From NCBI RefSeq assembly GCF_014193675.1, contig NZ_BLXZ01000001.1:806001-870000 (forward strand): a stretch of 64,000 bases of DNA, given 5' to 3'. Numbering within the stretch: position 1 is the stretch's first letter; every line of letters starts with the position of its first letter. The position numbers and the translations under genes are program-made. Of this stretch, positions 8,459 to 16,821 are shown in pieces. The notes under the pieces were generated by a model, which searched no databases, had not been told where the DNA came from, and was given only the letters and a program-made list of their open reading frames with translations. Origin of the DNA: Geomonas limicola. GTDB lineage: Bacteria; Desulfobacterota; Desulfuromonadia; Geobacterales; Geobacteraceae.

Positions 8459-9289
8459 TCAGGCACGCAGTTCCGCGTCGATGCCGGCAAGCCCTTCGAG
8501 GGCCCCGCAGGGGAGCGGAAGGTGCGGCGGGGGGACCTGGGGCTCACGGGTGTTGATCCGGATCACCCTCGCGCCGCGCAGGCTCCCGAGCCGCTCGCTG
8601 GTAGCCCGCACGGTGGGTACGGCCGTCCCGGCGCCCAGCTCTATCACCACGAGTTTCCGGTCATGCTGGGCATTGAGGAAGCTGTTGAAGTGCTCGCGCT
8701 GGCGCCGGGTGCGCTCTTCCACCCAGCTCCAATCCCCGAACATAAGAATATTGGGTCGTGCCACGGCCCCGCAACGCGGACACAAGGGGAGCTCCTCGGC
8801 ACGCATGGTCTCCTCGTCGATTATAAAGCTCGCCCGGTTCTCCCAGATCCGGTCGCTGCAGGGACGGGTGCACTGCAGGTGGTGAATCGAGCCGTGAAAC
8901 TCGAGAATCTCAGCTTCGGCAAAGCCCGTCTTTTGGAACTGGCCGTCCACGTTCGAGGTAGCCACGAAAAAGGGGAGCCGGAAGCGCCCGATCCAGTCGA
9001 GCAGGATCCGGAACCCGTCGTGCGGCACGGTGTCGCGGTAGAGGTTGGTGCGGTGCCCGTAGAAGCCCCAGCCGAAGTGCGGATCGCGCTCGAAGTGCTC
9101 GGGGTTCGCGGCGTCGACGAAGCTGAGACCGAGTTTCGCGTAGAGCGGATAGGCGCGCCAGAAGCCGGCGTCGCCGCGGAAGTCGGGAAGCCCGGAATCG
9201 ACCCCCATCCCCGCCCCCGCCGTGATGACCAGCGCCTGCGCCTCGCGCACCAGCTGTGCCCCCATCCGAAACCGCTCGGCAAGCTCCAT
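8459..9289 (-). CDS. Sir2-family NAD-dependent protein deacetylase-like protein
   Basis: A 276-residue sirtuin. The NAD-binding signature GAGMGVDSGLPDFRG lies at about 25-39, and the catalytic His is in EFHGSIHHLQ at about 132. Four Cys residues (CTRPC near 140-144 and CPRC near 170-173) can bind the structural zinc. Two motifs depart from the usual: the TQNxD loop reads TSNVDGQ, and the first Cys pair is spaced CxxxC. Position 186 onward is also atypical of bacterial CobB. The deacylated target is unknown. ATG at 9289 is chosen over a GTG three bases upstream because AGGAGG sits five bases before it. The gene follows the YbaK gene by 13 bp, suggesting one transcript. Confidence 0.88.
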   Translation of the reverse strand: MELAERFRMGAQLVREAQALVITAGAGMGVDSGLPDFRGDAGFWRAYPLYAKLGLSFVDAANPEHFERDPHFGWGFYGHRTNLYRDTVPHDGFRILLDWIGRFRLPFFVATSNVDGQFQKTGFAEAEILEFHGSIHHLQCTRPCSDRIWENRASFIIDEETMRAEELPLCPRCGAVARPNILMFGDWSWVEERTRRQREHFNSFLNAQHDRKLVVIELGAGTAVPTVRATSERLGSLRGARVIRINTREPQVPPPHLPLPCGALEGLAGIDAELRA

Positions 9290-9302
9290 CACAGCCTCCT
9301 TT

Positions 9303-9785
9303 TTAGATCGCCACGTTCACCACCGTCGGTTTGAGCACCCGGACCAGCTCCGCAGGGGTAAGGGAAACCAGAAAACCGCGGCTGCCACCGTTTATGTAGA
9401 TAAGCGGGAGTTCCAGGATCCCCTCCTCGAGGTAGACCGGCATCTGCTTCCGGGTGCCGAAGGGGGAGGTACCGCCGACCATGTACCCTGAGTGGCGGTT
9501 GGCGGTGTCAGGCGTACAGGGCGCCACGCTCTTTGCCCCGATCTGGCGCGCGAGCTCCTTGGTGGAGACCTGGCGGTCGCCGTGCATCAATACGACAAGC
9601 GGCGCCTTCGTCTCGTCCTCCATGATCAGGGTCTTCACCACGCAGTGCTCGGAAACGCCCAGTTCACGCGCCGAAACCGCGGTCCCCCCCTTCTCTTCGT
9701 AGGTATAGGGGTGCTCGCCGAAGGAAACCTTTTCCTGGCGCAGCACCCGGATCGCCGCCGTCACCGGTGACTTCACTTTTGCCAT
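9303..9785 (-). CDS. ybaK: YbaK/EbsC-type aminoacyl-tRNA deacylase
   Basis: A 160-residue YbaK-fold protein that most likely hydrolyses misacylated Cys-tRNA(Pro). The conserved core is visible: AARELGV-like SARELGVSEHCVVKTL, LVVLMHGDRQVSTKEL, GGTSPFGTRKQMPVYL, and a final GSRGFLVSLTPAELV. The start (MAKVKSPVTAAI) is fixed by AAAGGAG seven bases upstream of ATG at 9785; an upstream in-frame ATG lacks support. It is transcribed with the sirtuin gene and divergently from the receiver gene at 9907, with a 121-bp shared promoter region. Confidence 0.92.
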   Translation of the reverse strand: MAKVKSPVTAAIRVLRQEKVSFGEHPYTYEEKGGTAVSARELGVSEHCVVKTLIMEDETKAPLVVLMHGDRQVSTKELARQIGAKSVAPCTPDTANRHSGYMVGGTSPFGTRKQMPVYLEEGILELPLIYINGGSRGFLVSLTPAELVRVLKPTVVNVAI

Positions 9786-9906
9786 CAGTTGCTCCTTTGC
9801 TTCCGCCGGCATCCCAAAAATGGGCTTGCCAGCCGGATTCATAAACGTTATAGATACATATCACGACTCTTTCAGCCATACAACAGCGCAAAGGGGTACC
9901 CGTTCT

Positions 9907-10320
9907 ATGGTCAGTGGCAATCCGGATACACCAGCCAAAGTCCTGGTAATGGATGACGATGAAATGGTCCGCTTCGTGGCAGGGGAGACCCTGAAACGCT
10001 ACGGATTCGCCGTCGAGTTTGCCAGCGATGGCCTGGAAGCCGTGGAACTGTACCGGGAACGCCGCCAGGCGGGCGACCCGTTTGCCGCCGTGATCCTCGA
10101 TCTGAACATCCCCGGAGGGATGGGGGGCGAGGAGGCCATGCAGCGCTTGCTGGAGATCGACCCGGAGGCCAAGGGGTACGTCTCGAGCGGACGTACCGAC
10201 GACCCGGTCATGGTGAACTACCAGGATTTCGGCTTCAGCGGCACCATCGAGAAGCCCTACTTCTACCTCAACAAAGAGCTGATGCACTCCTTCTGCAAGG
10301 CGCTACAGGGAACCGACTAA
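9907..10320 (+). CDS. Stand-alone receiver-domain response regulator
   Basis: About 137 residues forming a single receiver domain. The acidic cluster is VMDDDE, the phospho-Asp is in AVILDLNIPGG, a Ser-Gly switch is in YVSSGRTDDPVM and the Lys is in EKPYF. The wording of the last third resembles the receivers fused to the ends of hybrid kinases, so the protein may be a detached receiver that shuttles or drains phosphate. ATG at 9907 is preferred to an upstream in-frame ATG at 9820 because AAAGGGG is ten bases before it and the domain begins there. It sits 5 bp before the YkgJ-family gene. Confidence 0.85.
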   Translation: MVSGNPDTPAKVLVMDDDEMVRFVAGETLKRYGFAVEFASDGLEAVELYRERRQAGDPFAAVILDLNIPGGMGGEEAMQRLLEIDPEAKGYVSSGRTDDPVMVNYQDFGFSGTIEKPYFYLNKELMHSFCKALQGTD

Positions 10321-10325
10321 AGGCC

Positions 10326-10841
10326 ATGCCCGGACTGGACAACTACCGCGCTCTGCGTGCCCGCATCGACGAGATGTATCGGAGCACCGCAGAGCGTTTC
10401 CATGAGCAGATCGTCTGCCGCCCCGGCTGCGATTCCTGCTGCCGCCATCTTTCCATCTTTGCCGTCGAGGCTGCCGCCATTACCCGGGCACTCCACGAAC
10501 TCCCCGTCGAACAGGCACAAGAGATACGCGCCGCCGCGGCCCAGGCCGCAGCAGACGGTCCCTGCCCGCTGCTTAAGGGCGGGCTGTGCCTTTTGTACCA
10601 AGCGCGCCCCATCATCTGCCGCACCCATGGGCTGCCGCTTTTGTTGAGCCGCGAGGGAGCCAACCAGATCGACTTCTGCCCCGAGAACTTCCGCGGTCTC
10701 ACCAGCATCCCGGGCAACGCGGTGCTGGACCTTGAGCGCCTGAACGAGGCGCTGGCTGCCATAAACGCCCTCTACCTGCGCAGTTTTCCCGGCCCCGAGC
10801 GGCTCACCCTGGCCCAGGCCCTGCTCGCCGAGTCCGATTGA
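10326..10841 (+). CDS. YkgJ-family cysteine-cluster protein
   Basis: A 171-residue protein with the YkgJ pattern of clustered Cys: C31, C35, C38, C39, C80, C88 and C98 (RPIICRTHG). The family is predicted to bind zinc or an iron-sulfur cluster, and no biochemical role is firmly known. The C-terminal half is alpha-helical with no further motif. It begins 5 bp after the receiver gene, with AAAGG overlapping that stop codon, so the two are probably co-translated. Function remains unassigned. Confidence 0.85.
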   Translation: MPGLDNYRALRARIDEMYRSTAERFHEQIVCRPGCDSCCRHLSIFAVEAAAITRALHELPVEQAQEIRAAAAQAAADGPCPLLKGGLCLLYQARPIICRTHGLPLLLSREGANQIDFCPENFRGLTSIPGNAVLDLERLNEALAAINALYLRSFPGPERLTLAQALLAESD

Positions 10842-10945
10842 CTTTTGCCCCCACTAACGGTATAGAACCAGATGCTTTCGGTCCGGATTCCTCAACGCCG
10901 GGAATCTGCACCGAAAAGTACCTATTTTCCTACAAGGAGTAGTAG

Positions 10946-11185
10946 ATGCGCATCAGTTACCAGACCTCGGGAAGCTGCGCTTCCCGGATCGAGATCGAAG
11001 TAGACAACGGCGTCATCGTCGCCACCGAATTCATCGACGGATGTGCCGGCAACACCCAGGCGGTATCGGCACTGGTGCGCGGCATGCAGGTGAGCGAAGC
11101 CATCACGCGGCTCAAGGGAATCGCCTGCCAGGGTGACACCTCCTGTCCGGACCAGTTGGCACGGGCACTGGAGCAGGCACTCTAA
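10946..11185 (+). CDS. TSCPD-domain protein (TIGR03905 type)
   Basis: A 79-residue protein ending in the diagnostic TSCPDQLARAL. It also has conserved GCAGN near residues 31-35 and KGIACQGDTSCPDQ near 56-69. The fold occurs as a C-terminal domain in class II ribonucleotide reductases and as stand-alone proteins. A redox or metal role is guessed from the Cys residues (C11, C32, C60, C66). The start has CAAGGAG before ATG. It lies 21 bp before the small membrane-protein gene. Confidence 0.87.
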   Translation: MRISYQTSGSCASRIEIEVDNGVIVATEFIDGCAGNTQAVSALVRGMQVSEAITRLKGIACQGDTSCPDQLARALEQAL

Positions 11186-11206
11186 CAGTCAATACGGGAG
11201 GAGCTC

Positions 11207-11449
11207 ATGGAAATTTTCGGCGGTTTCATGATGATGCTCAGCATCCTCGGGTTCTTCCTGACGGTGATCTGGTTCATCCTCCCCTTCGTGATCTTCAACA
11301 TCAAGGGTCGGGTCGAGCGGTCGCTGGTTATTCTCGAGGAGCTGGACCGGCGACTGGTGGCGATCGAGGCGACGCTGAAGGCACGCGAGGTAGCGACCGT
11401 GCAGGAACAACCGGTGCACGCTGTCGAGGTGGCTGCACCGCACGAGTAA
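11207..11449 (+). CDS. Small single-pass membrane protein
   Basis: An 80-residue product of unknown function. Residues about 5-32 are a long hydrophobic segment (GGFMMMLSILGFFLTVIWFI region). Residues 33-62 form an amphipathic, possibly coiled-coil helix (RVERSLVILEELDRRLVAIE), and the tail is Glu/Val/Ala-rich. Topology suggests a membrane-anchored helix for partner binding. CGGGAGGAGCTC precedes the ATG at 11207. It is likely co-transcribed with the TSCPD gene. Confidence 0.7.
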   Translation: MEIFGGFMMMLSILGFFLTVIWFILPFVIFNIKGRVERSLVILEELDRRLVAIEATLKAREVATVQEQPVHAVEVAAPHE

Positions 11450-11500
11450 GCACACCCGTCAGGAAGACCGTGCCAAGGGGACTCAGGCAGCTTGGCCAGC

Positions 11501-11527
11501 AAGGGGCGAATCCGGTATTCGCCCCTT
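11501..11527 (+). terminator. Perfect hairpin, probable transcription end
   Basis: An 11-bp perfect stem (AAGGGGCGAAT / ATTCGCCCCTT) with a 5-nt loop lies 51 bp after the small membrane-protein gene. No T-run follows it, so termination would be Rho-assisted, or the hairpin serves another purpose. Confidence 0.45.
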
Positions 11528-11669
11528 GTGCGTTCAGGGCTTCACGGCCAGGAAGGGCGACAGGCCAGCAAGTCTTGCAAAAGTTAACGTTTTTCATTAC
11601 TATCTGCTGTTATGCGCCAGCAGCCTACTAGAAGGTTTTAATCTGCCACGTGGGGCAGGAGGGAGATTC

Positions 11670-12440
11670 ATGGGTTTACTGGAAGGAAAGAAGGCACTTA
11701 TCTTCGGCGTCGCCAACGACAAGAGCATCGCCTGGGCTGTGGCGGAGGCTTACCGTCGTGAAGGTGCCGAAGTGGCGCTTGCCTATGCTGGCGAGGCGGT
11801 AGCCAAACGGGTACAGCCGCTGGCTGAAAGCATCGGGGCGAGCCTGGTACTCCCCTGCGACGTGCGCAGCGACGCGGACCTCGCAGAACTCTTCGCCAAG
11901 ATAGGCGAGAGCTGGGGCGGGCTCGACATACTGGTGCACTCGGTCGCCTTTGCCAACAAGGAGGAGCTGAAGGGGAGCTTCCTCAACACCACCCGCGAAG
12001 GGTTTGCCACCGCCCTCGATATCAGCGCCTACTCGCTCATCGCCATGGCCAAGGAAGCCGCCCCCCTCATGCAGGGGAGAGACGCCAGCATCCTCGCCAT
12101 GACCTACTACGGCGGACAAAAGGTATTTCCCAACTATAATGTCATGGGCGTCGCCAAGGCAGCCCTGGAGATGACCGTGCGGTACCTGGCCGAAGCGGTC
12201 GGGGCGGACGGTACCCGGGTGAACGCCATCTCGGCCGGCCCCCTGCGCACCCTGGCCTCGGCGGGCGTGGGCGGCTTCGGCCAGATCGCCGGGCACGTCG
12301 CCAGCAAGGCGCCGCTGCGCCGCAACATCAGCCAGGAGGAGGTGGCGGGCGCCGCCGTCTACCTGGCAAGCGACCTGTCCCGCGGGGTAACCGGCGAGAT
12401 CCATTTCGTCGATGCGGGCTACAACGTCATCGGCCTGTAG
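11670..12440 (+). CDS. fabI: Enoyl-[acyl-carrier-protein] reductase FabI
   Basis: The last reductive step of fatty-acid elongation, NADH-dependent. The 256-residue SDR-fold protein has catalytic Y146, Y156 and K163 at exactly the E. coli numbering. The N-terminal nucleotide site reads FGVANDKSIAWAVA, where FabI replaces the usual Rossmann glycines. Residue 93, part of the triclosan pocket, is Ala (HSVAFANKEEL) rather than the Gly of E. coli; this is common in other bacteria. ATG at 11670 is fixed by GCAGGAGGGAGATTC immediately upstream. The long AT-containing leader from 11577 probably holds the promoter. Confidence 0.96.
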   Translation: MGLLEGKKALIFGVANDKSIAWAVAEAYRREGAEVALAYAGEAVAKRVQPLAESIGASLVLPCDVRSDADLAELFAKIGESWGGLDILVHSVAFANKEELKGSFLNTTREGFATALDISAYSLIAMAKEAAPLMQGRDASILAMTYYGGQKVFPNYNVMGVAKAALEMTVRYLAEAVGADGTRVNAISAGPLRTLASAGVGGFGQIAGHVASKAPLRRNISQEEVAGAAVYLASDLSRGVTGEIHFVDAGYNVIGL

Positions 12441-12537
12441 CAGGAAGCCGGAAAGCTAGCGAATTCGAGCGGGAGGAGCAGGCTTCACGGCCTGCGCCCT
12501 TCCGGGCAGCGCGCCATCGACCTTGGGAGGAAGCGCC

Positions 12538-14241
12538 ATCAAACAGCTACACGGAAACATGACCGGACTGAAGCCGAACCAGGTCAATCGACTCGAGCGT
12601 CTCTACCGCCGCCGCAGCAACCACGGCGAGCTGATCTCGCTGGAACTGGCACGCGAGCTGGTCGAGATCTCCCTGGAGATACGGCGCCAGGTCGGCATCC
12701 TGATCAACCGGATCGGCGAGATCGCCTACGTCATCGTGGGTGACGAGCGCGCCATCATGATCCCCAACCTCACCGACTACCCGCTGGGCAAACGGCTGTT
12801 GCGCGGTCTGCGCCTGGTGCATACGCACCTCAAGGGTGAACCGCTCTCCGACGACGACCTAACCGACCTCTCCCTTTTGCGCCTGGACATGATCGCCGCA
12901 CTGCAGCTCACCCAGAGCCCGGAGCGCTTCTCGATCCAGACCGCGGCACTGGTCCCCCCCGAATCGAACTCGCGCCCTTACCAGGTGGAACCATCGGTTC
13001 CCTTCGCAAAGTTCGACCTGCACTTCAAGAATTTCATCGAGATCCTGGAACAAACCCTGGAGCGCGGCCTGCAGGAAGGAAAGGCCGTCACCACCAGCCA
13101 GGAGCGCGGCATCCTCATCTCGGTGACCCGCTCTTCGCAGGAGGAGGCCGAGGACTCCATGGAGGAGCTGAAGGAGCTCGCCCGCACCGCCGGGGTCGGC
13201 GTCCTCGACACCGTGATCCAGCGTCCCAAGGAGTTCAACCCGCGCTACCTGCTGGGTGAAGGGAAGATCCGCGAGGTGGTCATCAAGGCGCTCCAGTTCG
13301 GGGCCACCATGCTGGTCTTCGACCAGGAGCTCTCCCCGGCCCAGGTCCGTTCCATCTCCGAGCTGACCGAGATGAAGGTCATCGACCGCAGCCAGCTGAT
13401 CCTGGACATCTTCGCCCGGCGCGCCACCACCCAGGACGGTAAAGTACAGGTTGAACTTGCCCAGCTGAAGTACCTGATGCCCCGGCTTACCGGGCGCGGG
13501 GTGCAGATGTCGCGGCTTATGGGGGGGATCGGCGGCCGCGGGCCAGGCGAGACCAAGCTCGAGATCGACCGGCGGCGGATCCGCGACCGGCTCGCCCACC
13601 TGGAGCGCGAACTGAAGGAGCTCTCCAACGGGCGCTACCAACGGCGCCAGAAGCGTGTCAAGGCGGGGATCCCCATCATCTCCATCGTCGGCTATACCAA
13701 CGCCGGGAAATCCACCCTTTTGAACACACTCACCAAGAGCGAGGTCTTTACCGAGGACCTGCTCTTCGCCACCCTCGATACCTCGTCGAGGCGGCTGCGC
13801 TTCCCCATGGACCGCGAGGTGATTATCACCGACACGGTCGGTTTCATCCGCAGCCTGCCGAAGTCGCTCATGGGCGCCTTCAAGGCGACTCTCGAGGAAC
13901 TCAAAGACGCCGACCTGCTGATCCACCTGGTGGACTGCTCCAACCCGCGCTTCGAAGAGCAGATCCAGAACGTCGACGCCATCCTCGCCGAACTGGAACT
14001 CGCCAACAAGCCGTGCCTGGTGGTCTTCAACAAGATCGACCTGATCGCCACCCTGAAACAGCGCGACCCGCTGGCCTTCATGAAGGTGCGCCAGGCGACG
14101 CGCAAATACCACGCTATCACCATCTCCGCGCAGGACCGCAAGAGCCTGGAGCCGCTTTTAAAGGAGCTGCAGCAGCGCTTTTGGCACGACGTCGTCGACT
14201 ACCAGTCGGCCCAGGATGTCCCGCTGGAGCTGGACGAGTAG
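12538..14241 (+). CDS. hflX: Ribosome-associated GTPase HflX, probable ATC start
   Basis: HflX splits or rescues stalled 70S ribosomes. The product is about 567 residues. The N-terminal HflX domain contains the Gly-rich RLMGGIGGRGPGETKLE linker. The G domain has GYTNAGKST (G1), DTVGFI (G3) and FNKID (G4). The start is odd: a strong GGGAGG (12525-12530) sits seven bases before ATC at 12538, giving (M)KQLHGNMTGLKPNQ. I recall homologues starting MK-x-I/L-x-GN-x-x-GLKP. A TTG at 12523 overlaps the ribosome-binding site, and the next ATG (12559) would remove this conserved start and has no such site. AUC initiation is therefore my preferred reading, but it is inference. Confidence 0.93.
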   Translation: MKQLHGNMTGLKPNQVNRLERLYRRRSNHGELISLELARELVEISLEIRRQVGILINRIGEIAYVIVGDERAIMIPNLTDYPLGKRLLRGLRLVHTHLKGEPLSDDDLTDLSLLRLDMIAALQLTQSPERFSIQTAALVPPESNSRPYQVEPSVPFAKFDLHFKNFIEILEQTLERGLQEGKAVTTSQERGILISVTRSSQEEAEDSMEELKELARTAGVGVLDTVIQRPKEFNPRYLLGEGKIREVVIKALQFGATMLVFDQELSPAQVRSISELTEMKVIDRSQLILDIFARRATTQDGKVQVELAQLKYLMPRLTGRGVQMSRLMGGIGGRGPGETKLEIDRRRIRDRLAHLERELKELSNGRYQRRQKRVKAGIPIISIVGYTNAGKSTLLNTLTKSEVFTEDLLFATLDTSSRRLRFPMDREVIITDTVGFIRSLPKSLMGAFKATLEELKDADLLIHLVDCSNPRFEEQIQNVDAILAELELANKPCLVVFNKIDLIATLKQRDPLAFMKVRQATRKYHAITISAQDRKSLEPLLKELQQRFWHDVVDYQSAQDVPLELDE

Positions 14242-14255
14242 GAGCGACGCATCCC

Positions 14256-14876
14256 ATGACCAGCCAATTCGAAATAATCTACGCCCTGGACCTTCTGGGG
14301 ACGGTGGCCTTTGCGGCTTCGGGCGCGCTCGCCGGTGTGCGCCGCGGCATGGACCTCCTCGGGGTCGTGGTGCTGGGCATCGTCACCGCGACCGGCGGCG
14401 GTGTGGTGCGCGACCTCCTTTTGAACGACACCCCCCCCTTCTGCTTCAAAAACGAGCTCTACCTCTACCTGGCGCTCGCCGCCTCCATCGTGGTGTTCCT
14501 CACGCCGCGCAGCTTCGAGCGGATGAACCGCGCCATGCTGCTGTTGGACGCCCTGGGGCTGGGAACCTTCCTGGTGATCGGCACCTCGAAGGCGCTCAAC
14601 TATCACCTGGGTTTCATGGGTGCGGTGATCATGGGTGTGATGACCGCCACCTGCGGCGGGCTGATCCGTGACACGCTCAGTAACGAAATTCCGCTCATCC
14701 TGCAGCGCGAGATCTATGCCTCGGCCTGTGCCGTGGGGGGTGCACTCTTCTACCTGTTCTACCGCCTCGGCCTTCCCTCTGAGGTAAACCTTACCGTTTC
14801 GGCCGCCACGGTCATCGCCATCCGCTGCACTGCGATCCTGAAAGGGTGGCAATTGCCGCGCGGCAAGGTGCTGTAG
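14256..14876 (+). CDS. TRIC-type channel / UPF0126 membrane protein
   Basis: A 206-residue membrane protein with about seven hydrophobic helices. It has the two-fold repeat typical of the family: TATGGGVVRDLLLN near residue 48 and TATCGGLIRDTLSN near 132. Prokaryotic TRIC proteins are trimeric monovalent-cation channels. The annotated relatives YadS and YicG have related roles, and glycine transport has been reported for some members. The start is 14 bp after the hflX stop, with GTAGGAG overlapping that stop, so it is translated from the same message. Confidence 0.88.
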   Translation: MTSQFEIIYALDLLGTVAFAASGALAGVRRGMDLLGVVVLGIVTATGGGVVRDLLLNDTPPFCFKNELYLYLALAASIVVFLTPRSFERMNRAMLLLDALGLGTFLVIGTSKALNYHLGFMGAVIMGVMTATCGGLIRDTLSNEIPLILQREIYASACAVGGALFYLFYRLGLPSEVNLTVSAATVIAIRCTAILKGWQLPRGKVL

Positions 14877-14906
14877 CGGATCTGGTTCCCTGATGCGCAG
14901 ACGAAA

Positions 14907-14946
14907 AAACGCCCACCGATGTAATTCGGTGGGCGTTTCTGTTTTC
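14907..14946. terminator. Bidirectional terminator
   Basis: The arms AACGCCCACCGA / TCGGTGGGCGTT flank a 6-nt loop, with A-rich sequence on the left and T-rich on the right. It therefore serves both the plus-strand TRIC gene and the convergent cytidylate-kinase-like gene. Confidence 0.92.
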
Positions 14947-14972
14947 AGCACCGCAGATTAGTGTCTCTCCCC

Positions 14973-15686
14973 CTACCCTTTCCTCATTCCGGACTGGATG
15001 TGGTAACAGATCATCTCGGCGATCTGTTCCACCGAGTTGGTGGCGCGGTTGAAGATGACATCGTAGAGGGTAGGATCTGTCACGTCGCGGTTCAAGAAGT
15101 CGGTGATGAAGGCGTTACGCTGCTTTTGCTGCTTGATGATGAGCTTGTGCGCCTCGTCCTCATCCATGTGGTGGCGCTGCGCGAAGGACTTCACCTTGAA
15201 CTCCATGGGGGCCACGATGCGGAACTTGTGACAGTTGGGCATCTTCTGGGTGAGAATACCGGCACCCACCCCGATGATGATCACCTGCCCCGCCCGGGCG
15301 AAGGGGATGATCTGGTGGCACAGGTGCTGGTAATAGTCCCTGTCGCTGGTCCAGTCGGTGAGGATGGTGGACATCGCCTCGTCAAGGAAGCTGTTTTTGC
15401 CACCCAGGTTCCTGAAGATCTCCTCCGAGACCTCCCGGTTCTGGGCCATCTTGTCCAAGGTGGCGCGGTCCAGGATTCCCCAGGCAGCACCGGTGCGCTC
15501 TTGGAGCAGCATCTGGACCCGTGCGGCGACCGGCAACCCTTCACACCCGAATTCCCTGGAAATGGTGATGGTTGGCTGGTCGGGAACCGGTTCGGTCCTG
15601 ACGTTGATGCGCTGGTTCCTGCGACTGAGTTCTACAAGGGCATCGAGTCTCTTTTCAATGGATGCAACGAGTGAAAGCGGTGACAT
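14973..15686 (-). CDS. Cytidylate kinase-like family protein
   Basis: A 237-residue protein with the Cytidylate_kin2 (PF13189) pattern: ITISREFGCEGLPVAARV near residues 40-57 in place of a strict P-loop, and QVIIIGVGAGILTQK near 133-147. The basic stretch RHHMDEDEAHKLI and KQQKQRNAF match the nucleotide-kinase lid. The family is widespread in deltaproteobacteria and unlike the essential Cmk. Its substrate has not been settled, so a nucleotide kinase role is likely but unproven. The start has AACAGGAGGTAGCCT before ATG. It is a single gene with a bidirectional terminator downstream. Confidence 0.85.
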   Translation of the reverse strand: MSPLSLVASIEKRLDALVELSRRNQRINVRTEPVPDQPTITISREFGCEGLPVAARVQMLLQERTGAAWGILDRATLDKMAQNREVSEEIFRNLGGKNSFLDEAMSTILTDWTSDRDYYQHLCHQIIPFARAGQVIIIGVGAGILTQKMPNCHKFRIVAPMEFKVKSFAQRHHMDEDEAHKLIIKQQKQRNAFITDFLNRDVTDPTLYDVIFNRATNSVEQIAEMICYHIQSGMRKG

Positions 15687-15876
15687 AGGCTACCTCCTGT
15701 TGATTGTCGCAATGTCAGTGTCCATTCAAACAGACGCTCGCATCCTATCAGCTGACCGATTCCGGTCTTGAAGCCAGATTGTTTACGCTGGTATTTCTTA
15801 TACAGCTAAAGATCTCCTTTTCAAGCTGACGTTTCTGTCAGAAAAACGGCAGCAAGGGGAGTATCAGAAGCCCGGT

Positions 15877-16821
15877 TCAGTCATGGTTGGGGCAGCTCCG
15901 CGAGCCGATGCACTCCGCTACCTCGACCCGGTTGCGCCCCTTTGCCTTGGCTTGATAGAGGGCATCATCCGCCGCCTTTAAGAGCCCACGCGCACCATCG
16001 CGCCCCGCCACGACCCCGCTGGCGGCCACTCCGAGGCTCATGGTGACCTTCAGCGCCCCCTCGGTAGTATCCATCGGGCGGTCGGCGATGCCGGCGCGCA
16101 ACCGCTCGGCAAAGGCCCGGGCGCACCCGCCGCAACATTCCGGAAGTACCATGAGAAACTCTTCCCCGCCGTAGCGCCCCACCGAGTCGTAAGGGCGCAT
16201 GAGCCTCAGCATCCGCTGCGCAGTGGTCCGGAGCACCTCGTCGCCGGCCAGGTGACCGTGGGTGTCGTTCACCTGCTTGAAGTGGTCCAGGTCGGCCATG
16301 ATGATGGTGAAACAGCCGCCATCGCGCTCCACCCGGGCAAGCTCCTTGTCCAGCGCGTCCAGGATCTCCTCGCGGTTCTCCAGACCGGTCAAGGCATCGT
16401 GCGTCGCCTTCTCCTGCAACACGGCCCGGGCCGCCAGGAGTTCCTCGTTCAATTCGATGATGCGCCGCCCCGCCCTGAGCCTTACCCTCAGTTCGTTCAG
16501 TCTGAACGGTTTGATCAGGTAATCGTCAGCGCCCGCCTCCATCCCCTGCACCAGGTCCTCCTCGCGCTGCTGCGAAGTGAGCAGGATGAGGTACAGGTAG
16601 TGCTCCGGCTTTTCGGCGCGCATCCGGCGGCAGATCTCCACCCCCTCCATCCCCGGCATCTTCCAGTCCAGGATGGCCAGCCGCGGCGCGTCCTCGCCGG
16701 AGAGGATCCGGTAGGCCGCGCTGCCGTCCTCGGCGACCTGGACCTCATAGCCCCAGCCGGTCAGGATCTTTTCCAGGATCTGCCGGAAGGCCGGCTCGTC
16801 TTCGGCGATCAGTATCCTCAC
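15877..16821 (-). CDS. REC-GGDEF diguanylate cyclase
   Basis: A 314-residue response regulator that makes c-di-GMP when phosphorylated. The receiver (1-120) has phospho-site D52 and the Lys in DYLIKPF. After a short helix comes the GGDEF domain with active-site RYGGEEF and the product-inhibition RxxD five residues before it (RPYD). The start is GTG, overlapping the stop of the upstream kinase by 4 bp (GTGA), so the kinase at 16818-19103 is its probable partner. This layout resembles WspR/PleD-like control. The far C-terminus (CIGSRSCPNHD) is unremarkable. Confidence 0.93.
   Translation of the reverse strand: MRILIAEDEPAFRQILEKILTGWGYEVQVAEDGSAAYRILSGEDAPRLAILDWKMPGMEGVEICRRMRAEKPEHYLYLILLTSQQREEDLVQGMEAGADDYLIKPFRLNELRVRLRAGRRIIELNEELLAARAVLQEKATHDALTGLENREEILDALDKELARVERDGGCFTIIMADLDHFKQVNDTHGHLAGDEVLRTTAQRMLRLMRPYDSVGRYGGEEFLMVLPECCGGCARAFAERLRAGIADRPMDTTEGALKVTMSLGVAASGVVAGRDGARGLLKAADDALYQAKAKGRNRVEVAECIGSRSCPNHD

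Noticed and set aside
9820..9906. N-terminal extension of the receiver protein
   Set aside because: The extra 29 residues do not belong to the fold, overlap the divergent promoter region and lack a ribosome-binding site.
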